Origin: Hyphochytrium catenoides
Taxonomy: Eukaryota; Sar; Hyphochytriomycetes; Hyphochytriales; Hyphochytriaceae
NCBI GenBank assembly: GCA_900088475.1
Contig: FLMG01000427.1
Location: 5,933 to 57,104, forward strand
Reading direction: 5' to 3'
DNA length: 51,172 nucleotides
A program made the translations under genes and the position numbers. Within the stretch, counting starts at the first letter, position 1; every line of letters begins with the position of its first letter. This document shows positions 34,647-45,900 of this stretch, in pieces. The notes under the pieces are model-generated. The model made no database searches. It saw only the letters and a program-made list of their open reading frames with translations, and was not told the origin of the DNA.

Positions 34647-34787
34647 GGCATGTAGTGGAGCGCTCGTAGGGCTAGGGAAGCGAAAGAGTGACTCAACGTA
34701 GTCGGCATACAGTCTACATAATAAATAGTCCCAGGCCTTTTAACAGCCCCATAACGGCGGTGCAGGAAGTAATTTTTCTCTCTCATA

Positions 34788-37191
34788 TCATCTTCCTTTG
34801 CTCTTCGCCTTCCCTTTCTTCCCTGCTGGTCCTGCCTGCCCTGTGAATCCACAATCCTCCAAAATCTTTCTGCAGCAGTTGTTGATGTGCTTGAAGCGGT
34901 CAGGCCCAAGCTGGATACCACCATACCATCGGGAAACGACCACAATCTGAGGTGACAGGAACAGTGACGGTCATTTCTTAGTCACACTGACTATATCCGT
35001 GGAGCTTGCAAGTTATGGGATAGACATGATTTGAGATGACATGTAGGAAGCCATTCTGCAGAGTAGTGTGGCTGGGATGGAAGTGGTGCCAGGGTGAGAG
35101 AGCAGCACACTGGAGAAAGAGAGTAAAGAGATAGAGGACGCAAAGTGCCATAGAGACCGATGGGATGGGTAAAAGGTCTTTGACGATTTATGTCGCGATC
35201 AGAAAGAAAGGAGATTAGGAGACGAAGATGACGCAGCCAATTGTCAGCGAGACACCAACATCGCCCCAGTCTAACAGATGCGAAGAGCAAGCAAGCCCAG
35301 AGGCGGAAGGGATTAAGAATGAAGAAGACAGAGGAGAGCACAGAACAACAGGAGTACAAGAGAAGGAGAGAGCCACCCACCACGTCTCTAACGTCCATTA
35401 TCTCCATTACGTGTGCCATCCGGCTCCCGGCTGCAGTCTCTCCGTCATCGTCGTTGTCTTTCATAAGAATGTTCCGGCCTGCGTCGAAGAACCGGTAGGC
35501 CTGGTTATCATACGTACAGAATGGAGATCAGCAACCATGTGGACGATTTCAGCACTACCGGTCGGTGGAGCACGAGGAAGTGCGGTGAGGGCTAGAAGTT
35601 CACCACTAGTCTAGGTGTAGTTGCAGCTCGTTGGAGCCAAGAGGATAAGAGCGAGGGAGCAACGACAATAAAGGATTACAAAGTTCTAGCTGGATGTTAC
35701 CATGATGTTGTGGGTTGCCCTGGCTATCTTCCTATCACTGAGCAGCTCTCTCATCACCAGCTGCACTTCCTCCATACTATGCACGCGCGCCAAATGAGCC
35801 TAAGAAAGGTTACAAGTGGTCAATCCCTACATCCTTCTCTTCTCCTCTTCTCCACGCCGACTCTCCTCCCGTATTGGGTTCCTTCGAATCTACGTTAGTT
35901 CGCGTTCCCGAATTCCTCTATTTCAGCATAAGTCGCTATGCGGCTCTAGTATCACGATCTATCTTGGTCGCTACACCCCGTGGCTCTGCCCCACTTCTCT
36001 CCCTCCTTCTTAAAGCCTCTTCTATCTTGCTCTCTTGCATCTATCAAGGTTCCAAGGCGTCTCTCCTGGTGCTCCATTTGCCACCAGGATGACAGACAAC
36101 CTTTACGTTCCGGCTCTCTACTTTCATCTCCTATGCCCTACCTGAAAGGTGCTCTTGCGATCTGTGAAGGGCTCGCCGTGGATGATCTCTGGCAGGGTAA
36201 GGCTGGACAACCCAGACGCAGACCGCTATTCGGCACATTCAAGAGACAGAAGTTGTTAGGACAAGAGGAGGAATCTAGGGCGTATACAGAGACAGTAACA
36301 GAAGCAGTCTCCCAGCCATAACCGCCTTAGGGGAGCATCCAAGAGGGAGGGAATTGATCACACTAGGGTCGGCGGAGCTACTCTATGAGGGTGACGACCC
36401 CCATCAATTAGCACAGCAGAAGAGCAAAGCAGAGAAAGCATGGAGTAGGACGGACCCAAAGAGGAAACTGATGGTGAACCCTACTTCTTGGTCCTTGGTC
36501 TGCTCTGTCTCCTCCTCCATCTGCTGAACATCTTTTACTTGTCGGCGCGTCTCATCCTCTTCCCCAATCTCTCCTTCTCGATGTAATGCAACGTGCTCAT
36601 CCTCTTCCGGAACAGATACATTTTCAGCAATGTAGTCCTTGACCAGCTCCATCCATCGGAAGACCATGACCTCACCCTTCATCTCCTCATACGCAGCCAT
36701 CTAATTCGGACAGAAGGGACGACTGAGATGGAGGAACAGTGCACATAGAGTCGATCACCACGCTTGAACAATTGAAACAAAGGAGAACGGAGGCTAAAGA
36801 CAAACTAAATGGAAGACCTCTGCATCACCATTTGCTCTGCAATATCAGATTTCATCTCCTCCGTCAGTCGACCGCTTTCTTCTTCAACTTGCACTACTGG
36901 CGGCTCCAGCAGGGGATAAGTGACTGGCAAATGGAAGAAAACAGCAGCTTCTGGCAATTCTGACTCGGAGAGGTCAATGCGAATAGAGCACGCTCTCGGC
37001 GTGCCATCTGCCTCGCCATGCTTTTCCTCTATTAGCTGATAGCTTTCTCCATAGATAGCCTATTGCACGGTTAGTATGACATCACCTTGCTGACAAGGAT
37101 AGGTTGCGATCCTAGTCCATACCTCCAGCACCTCTCTCTCTTCCGCCTGTAGAGCTCGACACTCTTCTTCCACATCTCCGCCTTCCGCCAT
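34788..37191 (-). CDS. IMPACT: IMPACT/YIH1 homologue (RWD plus IMPACT domain)
   Basis: Exons 37191-37123, 37059-36829, 36700-36539, 36225-36142, 35799-35701, 35500-35381 and 34946-34788 join in phase to 307 residues and a TGA stop. The protein starts MAEGGDVEEECRALQAEERE and enters an RWD domain (residues 15-125) with EVLEAIYGESYQL, FFHLPVTYPLLEPP and EEMKGEVMVFRWMELV. After an acidic linker comes the IMPACT/UPF0029 domain (about 165-290): IIHGEPFTDRKSTFQAHLA, ATHNIMAYRFFDAG, DDDGETAAGSRMAHV and VVVSRWYGGIQLGPDRFKHI, then a Lys/Gly tail. In animals and yeast the RWD domain binds Gcn1 and blocks activation of the eIF2-alpha kinase Gcn2, so this should damp the amino-acid starvation response. 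The only uncertain junction is exon 2/3, where donor GTGATG was chosen because it keeps frame. It converges with AGL, with 141 bases between stop codons. Confidence 0.95.
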
Positions 37192-37896
37192 AGCATATCA
37201 GATCGTATCTCACCACTTAGAGCACTCTCAATGGCAAATACTATAGCGCCAGACGACAAGCCTGCGCGCGCCTCCTTCCATGGGACTCTGGAGCCCCACC
37301 GCCGTCGACAATGAAGAGAACTATGAAAAAAGAAGAAAGTGGAAGTTTTCTTGGCATGAGATGGAGACGCGAATTTGCTGTGGTTGGAGTAATAATAAAT
37401 AAGAATGCTTATATGTAGCTAGGGATTGGAGTAGTAATAATCTAAGCGATTATCTCTCTGTCTGCCTCGCCGAGGGTCCAATGCCGATGATCTCAGCTGC
37501 TCAAGCTGCAGCTTCATGGGATCCCTGCGAGCCGTGATGCCACGAGAAGAAAGACTCTTTCTTGGTCCGTGCAGAGACTAGTGCGTGAAGAGAAGAGCTA
37601 TGATATCTACGCCTAGAAGTCCTATGAAAACCCTTTCTGCTTTATCCACAGACCCCAAGAAGATACAGCTCTTACTACTGCCTTATCTCTTTTTTGTCTG
37701 ACGCCTTGGTTGATGATGGAGCATCCTCATCGAGCTGGAGAGTTTTTGACAGTCAACTCCCCTTGTTGGTGGTCCAAAGCACGTGATTTTTCGCTTTGCG
37801 GCTTAGCAAGGAGATTGATATGGAGAGCCGCCATTCTGGAAGAGTTGGCACTTGACGGAACTCTGATCCATTGACAAATCACTTGAGGACAGCCTC
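37192..37896. other. Intergenic interval upstream of the IMPACT homologue
   Basis: 705 bases between the TPT1 stop and the IMPACT start, both on the minus strand. I see no gene. The part next to 37191 should hold the IMPACT promoter. The sequence is mixed, with an AT-richer patch near 37380-37440. Confidence 0.55.
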
Positions 37897-38472
37897 TCAA
37901 GAGCGTGCACGAGCTCCCCCAAGTCTTGATGGAGATTGTGAGTAGACCTGTATTGCATCGGGCGGCACAGAGGAGGCCAATAATACACCGTTACTCGCCC
38001 TGTAGACCTCGATACCATGCGCTCGCAGGACGTTGCCATCTATTTTAAGGAGCACGTCGACGTTTGCTCGCTTCCCAACCTTGCTATCTGCTGACTCTGC
38101 CAAATGAACGTGAGTCCTGGTTGCGGCATTCAGACCTGTAGCAAGGATGGAGTCAACGTTCGTACGCTTTGTGCCATGATAGAGTGCCATATTGGTTGTG
38201 TCCACTACTTCCCAAGTGCTCTCCAGATCCGAAGACTGAACTGTACGGGCGGAATGGCCCTGGCAGGCTCGTATCCTCTCTCCTTGAATCTCAAAGCGCT
38301 TCTTGTTGTTGGTATCAACAACCTCTTGCAGAACAGACCTGGACACTCCCTTAAGATGACTGAGGAGGTCGTCAATTGAGGCCCAACCTTCTCTATCCAT
38401 ACAAAGCTCGTCTGAGTGGCGAAGCAGATAGCTCATCCTCTTCGAAACACGGACGTGGGCTGGAGTTGCCAT
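37897..38472 (-). CDS. TPT1: tRNA 2'-phosphotransferase (TPT1/KptA family)
   Basis: A single-exon gene of 191 residues. The enzyme removes the 2'-phosphate left at the splice junction of tRNAs after ligation, transferring it to NAD+ to give ADP-ribose 1'',2''-cyclic phosphate. The family's catalytic Arg-His-Arg-Arg set is present: SYLLRHS (Arg18, His19), GERIRACQGHS (Arg68, with His73) and RTHVHLA (Arg119). Other family blocks are DREGWASIDDLL, VDTNNKKRFEI, LYHGT, SILATGLNAATR and HGIEVYRASNGVLL. Length fits the short eukaryotic/bacterial forms. The start ATG at 38472 lies just before the first conserved helix, so no targeting sequence is apparent. Its presence implies 5'-phosphate healing-and-sealing tRNA ligation, or a retained housekeeping role. 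It is codirectional with IMPACT but 705 bases away, so separate transcription is likely. Confidence 0.94.
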   Translation of the reverse strand: MATPAHVRVSKRMSYLLRHSDELCMDREGWASIDDLLSHLKGVSRSVLQEVVDTNNKKRFEIQGERIRACQGHSARTVQSSDLESTWEVVDTTNMALYHGTKRTNVDSILATGLNAATRTHVHLAESADSKVGKRANVDVLLKIDGNVLRAHGIEVYRASNGVLLASSVPPDAIQVYSQSPSRLGGARARS

Positions 38473-39439
38473 CGTCGCCTAGAAGGAACTGCCACTGGTA
38501 AAATGCGCTCACTCAGCCCTGCTGGATCGTTGACAGTCTTCGACCTGGTAAATTTTGCTCTGACCAGTACACGGATGAGTCTCTGATAGTCCAGAAAGAG
38601 TCTGGATCCCTGTCGCACAAGAAGAACAGACGCACCAATCAACACGGAGCTTTCTTGGAAGGTTCCAACAATCATTCTCACAGAGTGAAGGTCTTTCATC
38701 CATTAGAAGTCCAGCATACAGAGTTCTTTGTCATTGCTGGTGATGCTGTTGATGCTGCACTAAAGGGTCTCTTCTGAGGCCAAACTGTCATTCTTATGAT
38801 GGCGTGGAGGCGGATCGCGGTAAGCCTATCTACTGCCTAAAGAAGTCACAAGCAACCCTGCGACAATAGAAATTGCCTCAACTGATAGATGGGCCGACGC
38901 TGGGCGGTCCGCGTCCACACAGCTGAGCCTTCAACCCTTTGAGCAGTTGTGGTGTGGCTAGCTACACTGTCATGGCATTCATCAATGCGAATTTCTTCTG
39001 GTCCCGGCAATGATCAGTTACGCCGTCACGGACAGTATAATCTGGTTTACATCATACTTCCGTCCACCACAGGAGCCTAAGTCCTCACCAAAACAGAACT
39101 TGTCCATCGCAGCTCCGGGCCTTTGGAAATGAATAGCTTTAGGGACCTCAACAAACATTCGCCTTTGTGTGGCACAAGCGTGAGGGAAGAGCCAGTAGTG
39201 GATTCCAGAGAAAGAACACACCATTCATGCTTTTACATCCAGCTTGGCTGTCTTTTACTTCTTCCATGTTCTCCTGTCCGAGCTCTTCTTAGAGCTTGTT
39301 CTTGTATGCTATAAGGAACTTGATACAGTTGCGCGTGGAGCGGCACACGCGGACGGGAAGGCGAAAGGAAGCGCCTTGCCCTGACTGGTATTGACAGCGG
39401 TAATTAGGCTGACTTATTTTATAAATGGAGTAGCAGCGC
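38473..39439. other. Intergenic interval with an orphan minus-strand frame
   Basis: About 970 bases. A minus-strand frame starting at 38699 runs 88 codons into the TPT1 start region in a different frame. Its first 60 residues look moderately protein-like but match no family I know. Nothing else is recognised. Confidence 0.5.
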
Positions 39440-41879
39440 TCAAGAGGCAGCATAAGCTTGAATCCCTGAGTCTAGCCGGGACAGAGCGTAACGTAAAATG
39501 CCTTCATCGCTACCCTTCAGTTCCAAGACTTTTGTCTCTTCATTGCTAACAAATCCCACAGCTTTAAGGAGAGCAACGCCACCCACGAACGGCAGAACTC
39601 TCTTCTTGAATGCGTTGTTCTCCATATTAATGCTCCGAAACTTCTCCTCTGTGGGTTTCTCCAGGATGTTCTTGATGTAGATCGATAGTGTCTTCATAGC
39701 AGTAAGGCCGTCGTTGCCCACCCTGTATTGGCTCAGCTTTTGAACCGCGATGTTGATCAACTCCTCCGGAGGTTGCTGTGGTTTCGCCTCTACCTTCTTC
39801 AGGTTAGATGACGGAGCGCTTCCGGGCGGTGCAAGGTCCTCCTGACTTATTGGGGCACCTACGCAAGATAATCGGTCATTATAAATTGTTGCAAAAAGTT
39901 GCATCAATATGCATAACAGCCACAGAACCCAACATTGCAAGGCCAGGAGGACAAAAGTAAAGCTGAACATAAGACGAGCATAATGGAGCTCGCGAGCTAA
40001 GATTTCATTCAGAATCTTGGGTGCAGAAAGAGAGCACTATAGCTCCTGTGTCGCTTACCGCTCAGTTTACCGCCCCGTGCCTTTCTTTCTGCCTTGTCCT
40101 TGGCGAGCTCTGCCCGCAGTCTTTCTCGCTCTCTCTTTGCATCCTCCTTTTCCTTCTTCCGCAACTCAGCGTCCCTTTTCAGCTGGATTGCCAGTAACTC
40201 CTCCTTGGTATGAGTCATTTCCTTTCCAGTCTTCCTTCTCTCCAGCTCCCTTATCCTCTCTGCCTCTTTTTCCTCCGCCTCTCGTTCTCTCCGACGCTGG
40301 GCGGCGCGTTCCTTTAGCTCCTGAAGCTTTCTCTGCTTCTCTTCAGCTGTCAAAGGAGCAGATGGTGCGTCTCGTATGTACGCACTATAGTCGGGCTCAT
40401 CCAGAGCTTCATCGTCCTCATGAGCGGATAGCCATTCTATTGCAGCCTCGAGAGAGGTAGATCCAGCCAGTAGGGATTTTCGGCTACGGACTTCTGGGAA
40501 GCCCATATCTAAGAGCTATATTTAGGGGAAAAGAGTCAGAACCACAGTCTGACAGATAGGTGTTGAATAAAATACGTTCTGGCATAAGGCCGCAATCGGC
40601 GAGACTCAGAGAGAAACGGAAGTATAAAAGGCCAAATGAGAGTCTGTCGCTATTTGAGCATACATCAGTAGATAGCAAAGACAACACGCATCGAAGAACT
40701 AGAGCTGCCCGAAAGTACACGAAGAAATAGAGTGTCTTCTTAACCAAAACATGCCAGCTAAACCGGAGCTGAACAGATAGAAAGGGATGTAGAATGTTGC
40801 TCTTTGAGTTGAACTGTGGCTTATTGACACAATTACCTGGGCGAGCAAAGATTCATTCACCGGTGGAGGGCCATTCTGAGCCGCTTTGGACTGTCCATCG
40901 GCTTCTCCTTCACCTTCCGTGGAGAGCTTCAAAGCCTCCTCCAGCATCCTTTGCTCCTCTTCATCTCCTTCTTCCGCGGATGTATCCATTGGCGCCACTA
41001 TCTCGACAGGGGCAGCAGATGCGATTTGCTCAGTTAATGGAGGAGCAGTTGGTGAGATTGTTTTTTTGGCCTCTTCTCCGCTCGTTGTGAGTCCAAATCT
41101 CTTCAGTCTGGCGTCTCGCGGGTCCAGACCAGCAGTGGAAGTGCTGCCCAGGCTAAATCCTTCGCCAGAAAATGACGGTCGTACTTGGGCCTGAAGCTCA
41201 ATTATTTTCTGCTCCAATCCCTGCGGATTGGCTCCAACAATTTCTGCCTTCTTCGTGGAATCAATATAAAAGTGAAAGGTAGGGAACCCGCGAACACCTG
41301 TGCAGAGAGTAATTAACTACAGAATTAGTTGCTTACAGGGGCAAATTGACGGCAGGGCTGACCTTTTGACATGCAGAGATCTTGATTCTCATCGCCATCC
41401 ACCTAGAGAGTCCAAGACAACGAAGGAAGCCAAGATTAACCATATGTCTAAAATTGACGGGCAATAGAAATAGATGCTGCAAGTTTGAGGAGTTACTTTC
41501 CCAGCACTACTTTATGACCGCTTGTAGAGAGAAGTCCTTCAGTCGTCATGCGCAGACTTGCTTACCGCCAAGAATAGTACATTAGGATACTTGAGACTCA
41601 GATTTTCGTAGACAGGCTGCCAAGTCACGCGAAGCATCACATTAGTGCCTATCAAGTCCCTGCAACACTTCAGTGATCAAAAATACCTTTATCATCTGAC
41701 ATGGCCCACACCTGAGATACAGAAGGCGTTAGTTCACACCATAATCCATGGTCACACAAAGCTATACACACGTACCAGGTAGCAGAGAAGTCAACGACTA
41801 CAAGCTTCTTATTCGCGGAACTTCGAAGATGGCTGTTAAATTCTCCCTCTCCGTGCACTTCAATGACATTCCCACCCAT
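39440..41879 (-). CDS. Thioredoxin-UIM-UBA-coiled coil-PUB fusion protein
   Basis: Exons 41879-41776, 41711-41687, 41616-41566, 41402-41363, 41297-40837, 40515-40059 and 39858-39440 join in phase to 518 residues and a TGA stop. Residues 1-105 form a complete thioredoxin fold: KLVVVDFSATW, active site WCGPCQMIK (Cys36, Cys39), NVLFLAVDGDENQDLCMSKG and VRGFPTFHFYIDS with the cis-Pro. Residues about 183-201 fit a ubiquitin-interacting motif (EEEQRMLEEALKLS). Residues 220-262 are a UBA domain (LLAQLLDMGFPEVRSRKSLL...AAIEWLSAHEDD) like that of UBXN1. A Lys/Arg/Glu coiled coil follows (about 275-375). Residues about 395-505 are a PUB domain (KKRVLPFVGGVALLKAVGF), which in PNGase and UBXN6 binds the C-terminal tail of p97/VCP. 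The likely role is redox-active ubiquitin-proteasome or ERAD adaptor; this is inferred from the domains. No signal peptide, so cytosolic. Confidence 0.93.
41687..41711 (-). other. 25-nt microexon carrying the thioredoxin active site
   Basis: On the minus strand, CTCAG precedes and GTATTT follows 25 bases that supply the last base of Trp and then Cys-Gly-Pro-Cys-Gln-Met-Ile-Lys. Phase fits both neighbours, and the result is the canonical thioredoxin WCGPC motif. Confidence 0.92.
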
Positions 41880-41955
41880 GGTTCCCCTTCCAAGGTTGAT
41901 CTCTTAAGGTTCCGCACTCTTCCTGCTTCCTGTCCTACTCTTCACTCGGAGGGAG

Positions 41956-42640
41956 AGCTGCAGTGCCGCACCCCGAGACGAACTTCCTTACAAATGGAAC
42001 GCAAGGTCTCTCAATGGCTTGGAGCAATTATGAATACAAAGTAGAGCCTTCAGTAAGTAGTCTCCATCAAGTCGTCAGTCTCTATCATGCGGCAGATAAA
42101 TTGGCGTCGTCTTCGTTTTGCTTCCAATTTTTCAAGAATCCCTTTTTACCACCTTGAAGATCCCACCACTTTTCTATGATGATGAGAATGATGAGAGAGC
42201 AACTAAGAGCTTGACGGGCGATAACTAAATCTCAGACTTGAATCTCTAGTTACCAATAGATGTTGGTTCTAGAATCAAGCAGTACTACTGTCCACAGTTC
42301 GTTCGAGTTACGACAATACCAATCCCCAATTCCCAATCTCCCATGACGTTGTCCTTATTACAAATAAGAGGGTACTCCTCTGTTCCGTCCTTACAGTCAG
42401 GCCTCATATTCTTGAAAACGTACAGTTAGTATGTTCTGGAGATCGTGACGGTTCGTTATCACTTCTTTCAGGGCAAGAACTTCCTCCCCATCACTTCCTC
42501 CCAATCCGTCCATCTGAAGGTCGGCATGTGGCGCGTGGACCTGCGCTCCTCCTTCTTTCCTCCCTCTGTCCAGCATAAGACGCGAGATGATGCCTCGATC
42601 CAAGGCTTCCCTGAAGCTTTGCTAGCCATTAGATGTTGAT
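41956..42640 (+). CDS. Possible small gene, function unknown
   Basis: Two blocks look coding. One spans about 41961-42052, ends at a strong donor (TTCA|GTAAGT) and includes GLSMAWSNYEYKVEPS. The other starts after TTTCAG at about 42472 and includes LKVGMWRVDLRSSFFPP, running to a TGA near 42639. They join in phase, but no start codon exon, family or full model could be established. An overlapping minus-strand frame (42603-42397) is equally open. Treat as a hint only. Confidence 0.22.
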
Positions 42641-42967
42641 AAGAGGAAGAAGAGTGCAGTAGAGACATCGTGATTGCGACGTTTGACAGTACCAACAGCT
42701 TGATTAGATAAGCCAATCCCAAATCCGTTATCACCTGCCATCCACAGCTATCATTGGCGTTACTCGGCGCCAGTCACTCTCAACCTTCGGCTTTAGCATC
42801 TCCACGCAGAACGTTTTGCTGTTGACCGTGACCACATCCATCCAGCACCTCCTAGCGCTGGTTAAGCTACCCTAGTGTAGGCCAGTTCTCATCTGTGCTC
42901 AATTTACCCAAGAAGCCCATGAAGTGATCGTAAACCTTCATCAGAGAAACCCAGCCAGTTGCCAGCA

Positions 42968-45900
42968 ATGGAGGGCGGTCTAGAGCCTCCGGGCTCCCAA
43001 GAAGGGTCTGACCGCTGGGTGATAATGGAAAGAACTATTGACCCCACACAGAGTCATGCAGATGCGTTGGATGGGACTGCAGAACGTAGAAGTGCTATTT
43101 TCATGCAAGAAAGCGGCAGGACTGCCTGGATAAAGACTCCTTTGCAATCCACGAACATCACCATCCCTCTAACGTTTGCCATGAAGCATCGCAACGTTGC
43201 CGAGCTCGAGAGCCGTTTGCTCCAGATCTCCAACCCGGACTCAAAGACTTATCAGCACTTTTTAACTCAAGAAGATATAAAAAAGCTCGTCCAACCTTCC
43301 GAGGCAGCAATGGAGGAGCTCGTTTCGTTTCTTAGGGCCCAGAATGTAGAAGAGTACACTCTATCTAGTCATGGAGACTATGTCCATGTCAATGTGCCCG
43401 TCTCTCAGGCTGAAAGTATGCTTAGGACGAAGTTCTCCGCGTTCCATTTGGAAGATTCACCGAGCGCTCAGTTTATTAGAGCGCATAAGCCCTACTCATT
43501 ACCGGAGGCCGTAGCCGAACACGTTGACTTTGTTGCTGGCATCCTTCGTCTCCCCCGAGTTCAGAAGCTATCTACAACTAAGCAAGGGCAGCTTAAAGGC
43601 AGAAACAATGGCGGATGGGGAAGAAAGGGCAGAAGGAGGGAAGAGATACAACCTATCGTCTTGGAGACCAGACGAGAAACTGTTTGTGCGGACTGTAAGC
43701 GGCACTCTGCGACGGTTGACTCATTGCGGCAATTGTATGGAGTCCCTAACGTCAAGGACCACTCCTCTAAATATTCATCGGCCCAGAGGAAGAACAAGCA
43801 GGGCGTCGCTTCTTTTTTTGGATTCGCGTTTGACAGAGATGATGTCGAGAACTACTTTCGAGCAAATGGGCACGATCCTCCGTCGGCCGATGTCAGTGTG
43901 AGAGGAGATAATAGTACTCTATTTGATGAAGAGCCAGCTCTGGACTTGCAGACGATGTTGACGGTATCGCCAAACATAAGGACCGAGGTGTGGCAGTATG
44001 AAGGGTTGAATGATGATTCCCAGCCAAAGTCCGAGTCCAACCAGGAGGTGAGATCGCTTGCTTCTTTCCTCCGGCGCTCTGTTAATTTCCCTGTCATGGT
44101 TACTACCGTCCGCTGAGTCTCCTCAAAAGAAATCCTAGAACAGGTCTTCTACCTTAAGGTACTTCCTATAAGGGTCTTCCCAAGGCTGTCTATCTTCAAA
44201 TTCCTTCACTGCTACCCTGAACCGCTGCTTGTGGTCCCTTTTGCGCCGCGCCATAACCATGGCTCACCTAGTTAGCCTCACCTTCTCTGTTGTCTCCGGT
44301 ACCATCATCTCCATATCTTAAAACTTTCTCTGCCGGCTGTGTCTCAATAACTCCATCACGCCAAGCCTTTTCTGCGCTTCATGCTGGATCTAAATGCCGC
44401 GGAGGACCCTCCCTATGTCATGTCAATTAGGTGCGTGTTCATCTTGGGCCGGGCTGCCCGCCTGCACGCTTACCTTCCAATGTCTTGTTGAATAACATCC
44501 TCACTATTGACTCTAATCGCTATCTTGTTCCTCCTCCTTCTACATATAGCTATGCTGATGATGAGAGCTTCCTGTCACCGGAGTACATGCAGCGAGTGAA
44601 CACAGAGTTCATCAAGGCGGGGCTGAGAGGTACGTGGCACGTAAAAATGGAGGAAGGGGCAACGGAAAGAGCGAGACAAGCAACAACACCGAATGACGAT
44701 ACATTGCGGGAAGAAGGTTTACCGGAACAGAGTGGTAGATATGGGGAAGAGGCGCGTACAGAATCCAAAGCAGCATGATAGGCCAACGTGGACGATGGGT
44801 TGTTCTCTGTATCAAGATTGTCCTTGTCCTCTGAAATAGGTATAACTATCGTTGCGGCTGCGGGGGATGACGGTGTGGGCGGCTTTATCTCGCATATGAA
44901 TAGCCGCTGCATGGCTGACAAGTGGGGCTATCAGGTGCATTTCCCAAAGACTAAAAGCCTTCTGAACTAATCGCTTTTGGTTTACAAGCGTCGCTGCCAA
45001 CGCTTCTACAAGCTCTGCTGAGTGTCACTGTTCTGGTTCTTCGCGGTCCTGCAGTTTAACTCTCTTCTGCATGTAACTCTATGCCTTTTCTCTCTGCAGC
45101 CTCAGTTCCCAGCATCGTCTCCATATGTACTCTCAATAGGAGGAACATACTACGATGGTAAGAAGGAGGTTGCGTGCGACACGGCGTACACTTCAGCGGT
45201 GCAGATCACGACCTCAGGAGGGTTTAGCAAAGTGTTTGCCCGGCCTCCTTATCAGGTAATGTTCAATATATCTGGAGCCTTCTGTCCAACAACTCTCTCA
45301 TCGTAAGAGTGGTACTTTGCTTATCCGCTTCGCTACTCTTTGCAAGCTAAGTGGTAGTGGTAGCTAAGTTGTATGATTTAATTCCATCCGGAATCTATCG
45401 CTGCTGTTTAAGACTGCCCACAAAGAGTTCTGATTCCTGCTGCCTTCGATTGACAGGAGAAAAGCGTTGCAGGCTGGTACACTCTTGCCTCGCGTGATCA
45501 AACTCTCAGTCTAGTGCTGGAGAAAGGAAAGTCGCATTTCAACTCTGCAGGAAGAGGAATACCGGACGGTAAGGCTAGCTGTCAATCTTCGCTCTCTTCC
45601 TACTGTCGCGCTTGGTTCAGGAACGCTCTGTCTCGAGAAATGCTTTTTGCCTTCTGAACTTCTCGGTCCTCCCTTTCTCTTTGCATTATTAGGTCCAAGG
45701 TCTCTCTCTCGGTCACGTCCGCTATCTTATTAATAATTCTCCTGTTTGCAGTGGCCGCTCTAGGCTCCGGTTTCAATGTCTCGGTGAAGGGAAACTTCAA
45801 GAGTGTCGATGGCACCTCAGCTTCTGCACCTCTTGTGGCTGGTATAATATCTCTGTTAAACGATGTATCTTTACAGAAGAACAGCAAGCCCTTAGGATTC

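Noticed and set aside
38433-38699. Minus-strand open frame of 88 codons upstream of TPT1
   Set aside because: It overlaps the TPT1 start in another frame, shows no family motif and has no supporting splice structure.
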